A stretch of 64,000 nucleotides of DNA, taken from NCBI RefSeq assembly GCF_900116625.1, contig NZ_FPBE01000003.1, forward strand, positions 124,001-188,000, read 5' to 3'. The notes under the pieces were generated by a model that saw only the letters and a program-made list of their open reading frames with translations, did no database searches and had not been told where the DNA came from. Of the stretch, positions 17,932 through 27,803 are shown piece by piece. The position numbers and the translations under genes are program-made. The stretch is from Idiomarina abyssalis. Its GTDB lineage: Bacteria; Pseudomonadota; Gammaproteobacteria; Enterobacterales; Alteromonadaceae. The number at the start of each line of letters is the position of its first letter. Position 1 is the stretch's first letter.

Positions 17932-18738
17932 ATGCCAAAACTTTTTACTGTCGATGTCTTTTATGGTTCGCAGGCGTTGGGCAATCAGCATCATATAGCT
18001 TATCGCCCGGCCCCCGCTTGGTCCGAAACGCCTTCGCAATATCAAAGAGTTCCAAATCTAATTCTGATGAGTGGCGGCTCAGGAGCGTTTCAGGCTCAGT
18101 TTTTAAATTATGACAGACAGGTGCGTCGCTGTGGGTCGGGTAACCTCGCGGTTGCTGCGTACATAAACGGGAAACTAAAGACGAAACCCACCAACGATCT
18201 TTTATTGACGCCCTCAGGTGAAATACAGCTAGGGTTTGACCATGAATCGGCTTATTACTTTGATAAACCTTTAACGCAGAGACCGTTGCGTAACTTTAGG
18301 TTTTGGCGACGACTTATAAGTCAGCCAGTTATTAATGGCTGCTACTGTGGTGGTCGTAATGATTATGTTTTGCTGGAACTTAGCCAGCCGTTGACACAAT
18401 TGAGTGTAAATAGCGGTGTATTATGCCAGTTTAGCCAGCGAGCTCTAATTGTCATTTACCGGTTGCTGTCAGGTGCGGTACAACTGCGTTACTTTGCGCC
18501 GCAGTACGGAGAGGCTGAAGATGCAGCTAAGGGCTCGGCCTGTGTGCAGGCTTCCGCTTACCTCAGAAATCAATACCCAAAGAGTTACGCACATAAGCCG
18601 ATTGAAATTAAACAATGCTCGCCCGCAGGAGGGTGTCTTTATCTGAAAAATTATCAGCAACAGGTTTTGGTCAGGGGGCGAACAGCGATGCGAGATAGTA
18701 CCGCTGTTTGCTCGTCTTTTGACTACACTGAAGAGTGA
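17932..18738 (+). CDS. PhzF-like (DAP-epimerase fold) protein, divergent
   Basis: A 268-residue protein with the two-lobed PhzF pattern: N-terminal FTVDVFYGSQALGNQHHIAY, RRCGSGNLAVAAYI, then RYFAPQYGEAEDAAKGSAC in the second lobe. The usual PhzF catalytic Glu region (SETTF) reads MSGGSGAF here, so that residue seems absent. Cysteines occur at both lobe entries, as in DAP epimerase or proline racemase. It starts 12 bases after egtD. ATG 17932 is preferred to GTG 17923 because family proteins begin there. The reaction and any link to ergothioneine are unknown. Confidence 0.65.
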   Translation: MPKLFTVDVFYGSQALGNQHHIAYRPAPAWSETPSQYQRVPNLILMSGGSGAFQAQFLNYDRQVRRCGSGNLAVAAYINGKLKTKPTNDLLLTPSGEIQLGFDHESAYYFDKPLTQRPLRNFRFWRRLISQPVINGCYCGGRNDYVLLELSQPLTQLSVNSGVLCQFSQRALIVIYRLLSGAVQLRYFAPQYGEAEDAAKGSACVQASAYLRNQYPKSYAHKPIEIKQCSPAGGCLYLKNYQQQVLVRGRTAMRDSTAVCSSFDYTEE

Positions 18739-18769
18739 ACATTCCGCAATAAAACAGAGAGGTGCTTCA

Positions 18770-19126
18770 ATGGCATTTGAGAAATGTCCAAAGTGTGAAG
18801 ATGAGGTTCTGGATAATAAATACAGCTGCCCGGCTTGTGGCTACGTGAAGCCCGAAAATTCAGAACAAAAAGAGCAACCAGGTGAAAACGATCAGCCTGG
18901 AGAAAGCAAAATTACCACTGAAAACACATCGAAAAGCCTGCAGGTACAAGGGGTACTGGCAATCGTTATTCTGATTATTGGCGTGCTCTGGTTTTTCCTA
19001 ACTTCTGACGATTACCAGCAGAGCAAGGAAGTTAATATTGTTCCTCTTATCATGTTTATTGGTGGTCTTGTCTGGTACATAGTGACGCGCTTTCGGATCT
19101 GGCGCGAGCATTCCCGGAAGAAATAG
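18770..19126 (+). CDS. Zinc-ribbon membrane protein of unknown function
   Basis: A 118-residue protein. Residues 6-23 form a zinc ribbon (C6-x2-C9, C20-x2-C23), followed by an acidic Gln/Glu-rich linker and two membrane segments (about residues 53-75 and 87-105) with a basic tail. GAGAGG lies seven bases before the ATG at 18770; a longer frame starts earlier without a site. Function unknown. Confidence 0.65.
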   Translation: MAFEKCPKCEDEVLDNKYSCPACGYVKPENSEQKEQPGENDQPGESKITTENTSKSLQVQGVLAIVILIIGVLWFFLTSDDYQQSKEVNIVPLIMFIGGLVWYIVTRFRIWREHSRKK

Positions 19127-19255
19127 GCGGCCGTTAGGAATGTAAGCAATATCGTTCATACATTGCTCTAGAACACAGAGGACTTTGATCGTTTTGGCTT
19201 TTAAAACCATACCCATTATAAGCAAGTGAGTAAAAAGGAAGACCTGGAGGTGGAA

Positions 19256-19546
19256 ATGGACAATAAAGAAGCATTTGAAAAGAAACACGAAGCAAAAATT
19301 GAAGAGATGAAAGCTGAGATTGATCGTCTGAAGGCTAAAGCGAAACAGTCGGAGGCTGACTCTCAAATCAAGTATGAAGAGAAGATTAACGAGCTTGAAG
19401 CGCTGAAAGACAAGGCCGAAGATAAGTTGGAAGGTTTGAAAAAGTCCAGCGAGGACGCATGGTCTGACATTAGTACCGGCCTTGAATCAGCAACTCAGTC
19501 GCTGGCAACGGCAATAAAAGCCGCCAGTCAGGACTTTAAAAAGTAA
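19256..19546 (+). CDS. Small coiled-coil protein
   Basis: A 96-residue, highly charged protein. Residues 5-70 form one long coiled coil of Lys/Glu heptads, and the C-terminus is an amphipathic helix (DISTGLESATQSLATAIKAA). It resembles small sll1863-type stress response proteins, a weak assignment. GGAGG five bases before ATG 19256 makes that start better than the in-frame GTG at 19226. Confidence 0.6.
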   Translation: MDNKEAFEKKHEAKIEEMKAEIDRLKAKAKQSEADSQIKYEEKINELEALKDKAEDKLEGLKKSSEDAWSDISTGLESATQSLATAIKAASQDFKK

Positions 19547-19554
19547 CCTATTAT

Positions 19555-19575
19555 GGGGTGGTGGTTAGCCACCCC
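19555..19575. terminator. Strong hairpin between convergent genes
   Basis: The 7-bp stem GGGGTGG / CCACCCC with a 7-nt loop separates a plus-strand gene ending at 19546 from a minus-strand gene ending at 19588. No T-run follows, so its efficiency is uncertain. Confidence 0.5.
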
Positions 19576-19587
19576 GCTTATTGCCCG

Positions 19588-19959
19588 TTACTTACTTGAA
19601 GATTTCAAACGTAACTCAAGTAAGCGTATTTCACGTGCGGTATGGTTGCGGTTTGTTTGCATGTAAATCCATAGCTTTGTAGCAACCTGAGCGTTAAAAC
19701 TTAATATGAGAAGCACGCCCCAGAACAATTCGTTGTCCGGTGTTGCTGTAAAAAACTGATACCCGCAAAACAATAGTAATACCGTAAATATAGCACCTAG
19801 CCCATAAGCAACCTTCACAACCCAGCCTATGTCGTACTTAAATCCTTGCTTTAAGTAGCCGGTAAGGCCTTCGCCGGTGCCCATTAACTTATCCAGTTCT
19901 TGTGCTTGCGCGGACAGATCTTTTTCTATTTGTTCGTTAACTTCTTTGTTTGTGCTCAT
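19588..19959 (-). CDS. DUF6768-like membrane protein, putative partner of the ECF sigma factor
   Basis: A 123-residue protein with a cytoplasmic N-terminus (about 45 residues), two membrane segments (about 46-68 and 78-100) and a basic coiled C-terminal tail. It appears to belong to the DUF6768 group seen next to sigma factors. Its ATG overlaps the sigma factor's stop (ATGA), so translation is coupled. That arrangement is typical for an anti-sigma factor, but no zinc anti-sigma motif is present, so the role is inferred. Confidence 0.65.
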   Translation of the reverse strand: MSTNKEVNEQIEKDLSAQAQELDKLMGTGEGLTGYLKQGFKYDIGWVVKVAYGLGAIFTVLLLFCGYQFFTATPDNELFWGVLLILSFNAQVATKLWIYMQTNRNHTAREIRLLELRLKSSSK

Positions 19960-20483
19960 GGCTTATTACCCTCGTTTAAGTATCTATGACGCAATTCTTC
20001 TCGTGCGCTATGCAATCTTGATTTGACTGTGCCAGGCGCTATAGAGAGTACTAACGCTGTTTCGTTAACCGACAATTCACTCAGGTAGAACAGTTCAATA
20101 ACTTCACGTTCGTTGGGTTTCAGGCCCGCCAAAAGAGGAGCTACATCCAAAACCTCTGGCCGTAAATCTTCTGTGAATAAACTCGATTCATTAAGCTCTT
20201 CGAAGTTCGCATTACGCTGCTGACGTGCCCAGTCGATAATTTCCCACCGCAACGCTTTATAAAGCCAGCTCCGAAAAACCCGAACATCCTGCATAAATTG
20301 CAATCGTCTACCGACCTTGAGCCAGACGTTTTGTACAAGGTCTTCCGCCGTTGTTGTTTGGTGAACCCGTATCAATGCGTAGCGCTTCATCGGCGTAAAA
20401 AAATGATGATAAAGCAATTCCAGAGCATCGCGTTTACCTTCTTGTGCTGCTAGAACGAGTACCTCTACTTGCTCTATCTTCAT
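19956..20483 (-). CDS. RNA polymerase ECF-type sigma factor
   Basis: A 175-residue sigma-70 family factor with only regions 2 and 4. Region 2 covers residues about 20-90 (AEDLVQNVWLKVGRRL, FRSWLYKALRWEIIDWARQQ) and region 4 residues 118-168 (LKPNEREVIELFYLSELSVN, then GTVKSRLHSAREEL). It redirects RNA polymerase to a small regulon, usually in response to an envelope signal. It overlaps the downstream membrane protein gene by four bases. The stimulus is unknown. Confidence 0.9.
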   Translation of the reverse strand: MKIEQVEVLVLAAQEGKRDALELLYHHFFTPMKRYALIRVHQTTTAEDLVQNVWLKVGRRLQFMQDVRVFRSWLYKALRWEIIDWARQQRNANFEELNESSLFTEDLRPEVLDVAPLLAGLKPNEREVIELFYLSELSVNETALVLSIAPGTVKSRLHSAREELRHRYLNEGNKP

Positions 20484-20636
20484 GAGTTGATGCCTTATTA
20501 GTCATTGTTTTATTGCCTGTAACTCAGTAGAGAGACGAAGCGAAGTATAGATTGGTTCAGAAAAAATGCGTGATGAGTTGATATCTCCCCCAACTCAATG
20601 TAGTTTTCAATCCACTCTCATTAAACAAAAGCCATT

Positions 20637-20885
20637 ATGTCCTCTTTATTAAACTGGATGAAAACCCTGGGCACCATACCTTTAGCCCTTTGTGTTCTTT
20701 TCGTCGTATTTTTACCTTCTATCTTATTTGCGGCATTTATTGTCTGGGTTTTCGACTTACTGTTTCTTGATCTTACCTGGATGTCCTGGCCGACCTTTTG
20801 GTGGATATTGGGAACCTGGGCTGTGACTATGATCATTGCTTTAGCTAACAACGCCGACAAAATTATGTTTGGTACGCCGAAGTAG
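20637..20885 (+). CDS. Small two-helix membrane protein
   Basis: An 82-residue hydrophobic protein with two or three membrane segments (about residues 12-40 and 50-70), a Trp-rich middle (TWMSWPTFWWILGTW) and a short polar tail. No family is recognised. It has no clear ribosome binding site. Codon use and hydrophobic pattern support this strand over the opposite frame. Confidence 0.5.
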   Translation: MSSLLNWMKTLGTIPLALCVLFVVFLPSILFAAFIVWVFDLLFLDLTWMSWPTFWWILGTWAVTMIIALANNADKIMFGTPK

Positions 20886-20972
20886 CCCGCTTAGACAATC
20901 CTGATTAGTAACTACATAAACCCGTTTATCTTGTCTAGACTCTATGACAAAGGCACCAAATAGAGGGAAGCT

Positions 20973-21026
20973 ATGACAGATACTGAGCGGCAAGAGCTCA
21001 AAGATGCCGGTGTGATTTTTAAATAA
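20973..21026 (+). other. Possible 17-codon ORF
   Basis: A very short ORF (MTDTERQELKDAGVIFK) with AGAGGGA five bases before its ATG. It ends three bases before the convergent macrodomain gene. It may be a microprotein or a gene remnant; evidence is only the ribosome binding site. Confidence 0.2.
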
Positions 21027-21029
21027 TGA

Positions 21030-21533
21030 CTACTTTCTCAGCGCACGTTGATAATGGGCAAACTCTTCGTCACTGAATAGCACAAAGCGCACAAGCTTCA
21101 GATGGCTCAGCTTTTCAACGTGCTGCCTAATTGTGTCCAGAGCCACTTTAGTTGCTGCCTCAAAAGGGTAACCGAAGGCTCCGGCTGACAGCGCCGGGAA
21201 AGCAATAGACTCTATTTGATGCTTATCGGCTAAATCCAGTGCATTACGATAGCAATTTGCCAGCAGCTTATCTGAGGGTGTGTCGACGCCATAAACGGGC
21301 CCCAGGCAATGGATAATAAAGCGATTAGGAAGATTAAAGGCGTCGGTGATAACGGCTTCACCGGGTTCAATGGGAGCCAGTGAGCGAGTTGCTTTTTCCA
21401 GTTCAGAACCTGCTGCCCGGTGAATCGCACCGGCAACGCCACCACCGGGTTTGAGCTCTGCATTAGCGGCGTTAACTACGGCATCAATATCGGTTTGCTG
21501 GCTAATGTCCGCGTGTACGCATTCGTAGTTCAT
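21030..21533 (-). CDS. Macrodomain protein, O-acetyl-ADP-ribose deacetylase-like
   Basis: A 167-residue single macrodomain of the MacroD/YmdB type. The ADP-ribose binding motifs are clear: NAANAELKPGGGVAGAIHRA (residues 22-41) and ALSAGAFGYPFEAAT in the second half. The family removes the acetyl group from O-acetyl-ADP-ribose or ADP-ribose from proteins, and the E. coli YmdB also modulates RNase III. It lies 15 bases downstream of a methyltransferase gene on the same strand. Confidence 0.9.
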   Translation of the reverse strand: MNYECVHADISQQTDIDAVVNAANAELKPGGGVAGAIHRAAGSELEKATRSLAPIEPGEAVITDAFNLPNRFIIHCLGPVYGVDTPSDKLLANCYRNALDLADKHQIESIAFPALSAGAFGYPFEAATKVALDTIRQHVEKLSHLKLVRFVLFSDEEFAHYQRALRK

Positions 21534-21548
21534 AGTCGCCCTCCGTTG

Positions 21549-22184
21549 TTAGTCCTTTCTAAATAAAATGGCCTGTTCGCTGATAATTTCAAGTTTCAGT
21601 TGAAAATGTTGTGCTATCCACTGCATGGTTTCAGGCGTGTAAAAGCTGACATGGGTCGGGTCACCTTTGTAACTCCACTGGTTAAATTGCTCTGCAGTTT
21701 CCTTTATAAACATCCACGTCATCACGCCTATGTACCCTTGAGGTTTTACTAAGCTTATTAACTGTGGCCATGTCTTGCCCGGTTCATTAAAGTGCTCAAC
21801 AACTTCGCTGCAGGTGACAAAGTCATACTGACGGCTCAACTGTCCGCTGTCCGGCGCGTAGAAGATGTCGTAAATAGACATCTTCATGCCGTGCTCCTCA
21901 AGCATCAAACTAAGTGTAGGCCCCGGCCCGGAGCCAAAATCAAGACCAGTCATGCCAGTTGATAGCTTTTCTAATAAAGGAATTGAAAGTTGGCTTAAGA
22001 ACTCCCGGTAGCGGGTGTCGTGAGAGTCATTTTGATGAAAGTCGTAAATGGCTTTTTCTTCGTCCTGCGGCAAGTGAGCCTGCGGGTCTGCAAAAATCAT
22101 GTCGCAGACAGTGCACCGGAAGTACTGGCGTTTTTTATCTTCACAGAAGGGTTCTGAGGCCGAGGAGCATAAGGTACATAGCAT
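21549..22184 (-). CDS. Class I SAM-dependent methyltransferase with N-terminal zinc ribbon
   Basis: A 211-residue protein. An N-terminal zinc ribbon (C3-x2-C6, C24-x2-C27) precedes a Rossmann methyltransferase with the SAM loop LDFGSGPGPTL and the CSEVVEHF motif of Methyltransf_23-type enzymes. The substrate is unknown. It is probably co-transcribed with the macrodomain gene downstream. Confidence 0.8.
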   Translation of the reverse strand: MLCTLCSSASEPFCEDKKRQYFRCTVCDMIFADPQAHLPQDEEKAIYDFHQNDSHDTRYREFLSQLSIPLLEKLSTGMTGLDFGSGPGPTLSLMLEEHGMKMSIYDIFYAPDSGQLSRQYDFVTCSEVVEHFNEPGKTWPQLISLVKPQGYIGVMTWMFIKETAEQFNQWSYKGDPTHVSFYTPETMQWIAQHFQLKLEIISEQAILFRKD

Positions 22185-22225
22185 GAGGGTATGCTACCTC
22201 AGGAATTTCGAGTAAGCTAGTTTTG

Positions 22226-23467
22226 ATGACGGTAACCGACCAGAGAAATATGACAGCGTGTTCTATAAATTCCAGTCAGCGCATTGAACTACTCGACATT
22301 CTCAGAGGCTTCTCTTTGCTGGGCATCTTGCTGATGAACATGGCGTTTTTTCAAAGCCCTCTAACAACGACTTCATTAGGCGTTGAAGGTAACGAAAGTG
22401 GTATTGATTACGCGATAGCCTGGAGCCTTTTTGTTTTTGCCGAAGGTAAATTCTACACCATGTTTTCCTTATTATTCGGTATTGGTTTTGTCATTTTTTA
22501 TGACAGAGCTAAGCAAAAAATCGATACACCGAAGTGGCTGTTTCTGCGTCGGTTAATAGTACTTGGTATTATTGGTGTAGCTCATGCTGTCTTTGTCTGG
22601 GCTGGCGATATCCTGTTTATTTACGCTGTTTCGGGATTATTTTTGTTGTTTTTTGTCAGAACGTCAGCAAGCAGGCTTTGGAAATGGGGATTATTTTTTA
22701 TGAGTCTCCCGGTTGCGCTTTTATGGCTTTCAACCGTTTCAGTTAATGCTTCGGATCAATCATCGGAGAGAGCACAGCAATACCAGACAGACACTAACGA
22801 AATGAAGAATACGCTGTCTGAGGTGGCAAATTTCGCCGATGAAGCATACTCCTCCGGTTCTTATAGAGCTGTCACTGAAGCTCGTATTGACGAGTTTGGC
22901 TTACTTTGGAGTGGGGAGATTCTCTTCACCATATCCACCTTCTTAGGCATATTTCTTCTGGGTGCTGCTTTTAGTCGAAATGGTATTTTCACAAGCCCCG
23001 AGACTCAAATTAAAGTTTATAAGAAGCTCCTCATTTGGGGAGGAATACCGGGGATTTTCGCTGCACTATACGCAAGTGCTTTACCGGCTACTGAAATGGT
23101 TTTTCCGACAATCAATGCTGCTTTGCTTTATTCACTAATGCAAATTTCGGCTTTAGGGTTGTGCATTGCTTATATGGCTTTTATTGCTTTAATGCTTGGT
23201 CGTAGCAAAAACCAGAAAAGTATTTTAGAGAACATGGCTCCGGCTGGGCGCATGGCTTTGACAAATTACTTGCTGCAATCCCTGTGTTTCACCACTTTAT
23301 TCTATGGCTACGGATTTGGCTTATATGGCGAGCTTGGGAGGCTTGAAATGATATTGCTAGCTCTCGCTTTTTGGCTGTGTCAGTTAAAATTAAGCCAGTG
23401 GTGGCTGCAGCACTTTAATTACGGCCCTTGTGAGTGGCTATGGCGTTTGGCTACCTATGGCCGTTAG
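22226..23467 (+). CDS. DUF418 (YeiB-like) membrane protein
   Basis: A 413-residue inner-membrane protein with about ten membrane segments. It has the family N-terminus RIELLDILRGFSLLGILLMN and the C-terminal DUF418 block with AGRMALTNYLLQSL and GPCEWLWR. The N-terminal half resembles acyltransferase-3-like folds. Role unknown. ATG 22226 is preferred; an in-frame ATG occurs nine codons later. Confidence 0.8.
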   Translation: MTVTDQRNMTACSINSSQRIELLDILRGFSLLGILLMNMAFFQSPLTTTSLGVEGNESGIDYAIAWSLFVFAEGKFYTMFSLLFGIGFVIFYDRAKQKIDTPKWLFLRRLIVLGIIGVAHAVFVWAGDILFIYAVSGLFLLFFVRTSASRLWKWGLFFMSLPVALLWLSTVSVNASDQSSERAQQYQTDTNEMKNTLSEVANFADEAYSSGSYRAVTEARIDEFGLLWSGEILFTISTFLGIFLLGAAFSRNGIFTSPETQIKVYKKLLIWGGIPGIFAALYASALPATEMVFPTINAALLYSLMQISALGLCIAYMAFIALMLGRSKNQKSILENMAPAGRMALTNYLLQSLCFTTLFYGYGFGLYGELGRLEMILLALAFWLCQLKLSQWWLQHFNYGPCEWLWRLATYGR

Positions 23468-23595
23468 CAAGCATTCAAAAAAGTGACAAGTTGAATGTTA
23501 ACCGCATTCCGATCTTTCCCGCCATTTTTTCTGTATCTATAAAACCTATCAAAGCAAACGGTATCTTGCCTTGGAGTAAATGGCTGAGCGTTGCT

Positions 23596-25829
<2,234 letters not shown>

Positions 25830-25838
25830 GGAGGAAGC

Positions 25839-26513
25839 ATGTCGAAAGTACTATTAATTACCGGTGCCTCAAGCGGCATCGGTGAAGCCACGGCGCGCAA
25901 AGCGGCAAAAGAAGGGTTAAAGCTAATATTAACGGCGCGACGGAAAGACAAGTTGGATGCGCTGGTTGAAGAGTTTGGCTCTGATAACGCCATTGGTGTT
26001 GCCGCCGATGCGGGTAACTTTGACGAGCTTGAGCAGGCCGTAAAGCAGGGCGTTGATAAGTTTGGTCAGTTGGACGCTGTGTTCGCAAATGCAGGAACCG
26101 GTGTTTCAACACCAGGTACTGAAGAAGGCGACGCGGAAGAATGGAAGCAAATGGTTGATGTGAATATCAACGGGCTTCTGTATACCGCGAAACTGACCTT
26201 ACCGCACTTGCGCAAAACTACCGGTCATTTTCTAATGACAGGATCAGCTGCCGGGCGCATTACGCTTAAAGGTTCTGTTTATGGTGCCACCAAATGGTTT
26301 GTGCACGGTTTCGCTCAGAACTTAGCTGAAGAAATGAAAGAGTGGAATGGTCGCTGCACAACAATAGCACCTGGTATGGTCAATACGCCGTTCTTTGATG
26401 AGCCAAAGCCGGATAAGCTGGACCCCGATGATGTTGCCGATGCAGTACTTTACGCAATAAACGCTAACCCGCGTAACTGCGTGCGTGAAGTGTTCTTAAT
26501 GCCAGCTTATTAA
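25839..26513 (+). CDS. Short-chain dehydrogenase/reductase
   Basis: A 224-residue NAD(P)-dependent oxidoreductase of the classical SDR family. It shows TGASSGIGEA (residues 8-17), FANAGTG, and catalytic Tyr-Lys in YGATKW. It begins nine bases after katG with AGGAGG overlapping that stop, so the two genes are probably co-expressed. Substrate unknown. Confidence 0.9.
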   Translation: MSKVLLITGASSGIGEATARKAAKEGLKLILTARRKDKLDALVEEFGSDNAIGVAADAGNFDELEQAVKQGVDKFGQLDAVFANAGTGVSTPGTEEGDAEEWKQMVDVNINGLLYTAKLTLPHLRKTTGHFLMTGSAAGRITLKGSVYGATKWFVHGFAQNLAEEMKEWNGRCTTIAPGMVNTPFFDEPKPDKLDPDDVADAVLYAINANPRNCVREVFLMPAY

Positions 26514-26631
26514 GAGGAAAAAGTAGCTGTCATCGAAATAAAACAGGGAAATCTAAAAACTGTCATATTGGGTAAGTAAGCTACAGCACAACTTAACAAA
26601 TGATTGGTTGTAACTCCCTGGTTAAGTTTTC

Positions 26632-26655
26632 AGCCCCCGCTTTGGGGGCTTTTTT
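26632..26655 (+). terminator. Rho-independent terminator
   Basis: Stem AGCCCCC / GGGGGCT with a GCTTT loop and a run of six T residues. It ends the katG-SDR transcript, 118 bases after the SDR stop. Confidence 0.9.
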
Positions 26656-26738
26656 ATGGACTCAACGGTTTTGACATCCCACCGGGACAACTCCATAATC
26701 CTTAAGCATTAGGCTTTGTAGGGAGTAGACAGCAGAAA

Positions 26739-27803
26739 ATGACCGCTTCAGTGGAAGAAGAAAAGCAATACAAAGCCTCCTGGAAACGTTTAGCGCTGTT
26801 TAGTGTGCTGTTTGTTTTGCTTACGGTTGCTGGCTTTTATGCCATTTATGATCATTTCTCCGGTCGTAGTTTAACCTTTGATTTTCGTCTGTTCGCCCCG
26901 GAAGTACTCAGCGTTACTGTCTTGCTTTTGCTTATTTATTTTTCCGCCGATGGCTTGCGTCTATACTACACACTGCGGGCTCTGGGTTACCGGATACCTA
27001 AGAAAGCCATGGCAAAACTGGTTTTTATCAATATTTTCTTTTCCAATATTACGCCTATGGCGACCGGCGGCGGCTTTGCTCAAGTTTGGTTTCTGCACGA
27101 ACACGGCGTGCCTATTGGTAAGGCAACAGCGGCCACGACGATTCGCACGGTACTGGCTATTTTCTTTATTTTCTCACTGACGCCGGTATTTTTGTTAACG
27201 CTGGAACCTTTGCAGGACAAAGCGATTATTAGCGATATTGGTACTGCACTAGCGGTATTTATTGTACTGTACCTGCTTTTTTTCGCCGTCGTTTTACTCA
27301 GAGCGCATTGGCTTATTGGACCCTTAAGTTTCCTTTGTAAGGGCATACATAAATTGCAACTGATTAGCCCGGAGCGTCATCTGCGTTGGCAGTATAAAAC
27401 TCGACGCGAGATGTTGCGCTTTTCTCATAGTTTTTCCGAATATTGTCGTGGCTCGAAAGTCGCTATTTTACTGTCCGTGTTATTTACCTTTATTTTCCTG
27501 CTCAGTCTGTTCAGTTTTCCGGCATTATTGATGTGGGGGCTGGGATACGATGTAAATTATTTGATAAGCCTGGGACTGTTGGTTGTCACAACTTTTATAA
27601 TGTATTTTGCGCCAACCCCGGGGGCATCCGGTATTTCTGAAGGCGTTTTCGGTAGCTTTTTCAGTGACATCTTAGCTAAAAATCATTTGCTGTTGGTTAC
27701 CTTCAGCTGGCGCTTTTTAACCATCTATTTGGGCATGCTGTTGGGGCTGTTTATTTTACAACGATACTTAGTTAACTCCGCCAAAACACAGGGCATACAA
27801 TGA
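26739..27803 (+). CDS. Flippase-like (LPG synthase TM / UPF0104) membrane protein
   Basis: A 354-residue inner-membrane protein with about eight membrane segments and the family features NITPMATGGGFAQVWFLHE (near residue 107) and APTPGASGISEGVF (near residue 289). This domain is found in MprF and in AglD-type proteins and is often paired with glycosyltransferases, where it may move lipid-linked sugars across the membrane. The next gene, a glycosyltransferase fusion, overlaps by four bases (ATGA), so they surely work together. Confidence 0.85.
   Translation: MTASVEEEKQYKASWKRLALFSVLFVLLTVAGFYAIYDHFSGRSLTFDFRLFAPEVLSVTVLLLLIYFSADGLRLYYTLRALGYRIPKKAMAKLVFINIFFSNITPMATGGGFAQVWFLHEHGVPIGKATAATTIRTVLAIFFIFSLTPVFLLTLEPLQDKAIISDIGTALAVFIVLYLLFFAVVLLRAHWLIGPLSFLCKGIHKLQLISPERHLRWQYKTRREMLRFSHSFSEYCRGSKVAILLSVLFTFIFLLSLFSFPALLMWGLGYDVNYLISLGLLVVTTFIMYFAPTPGASGISEGVFGSFFSDILAKNHLLLVTFSWRFLTIYLGMLLGLFILQRYLVNSAKTQGIQ

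Noticed and set aside
20621-20860. Minus-strand ORF opposite the small membrane protein
   Set aside because: The plus-strand frame has a clear membrane-helix pattern; the minus frame has none.
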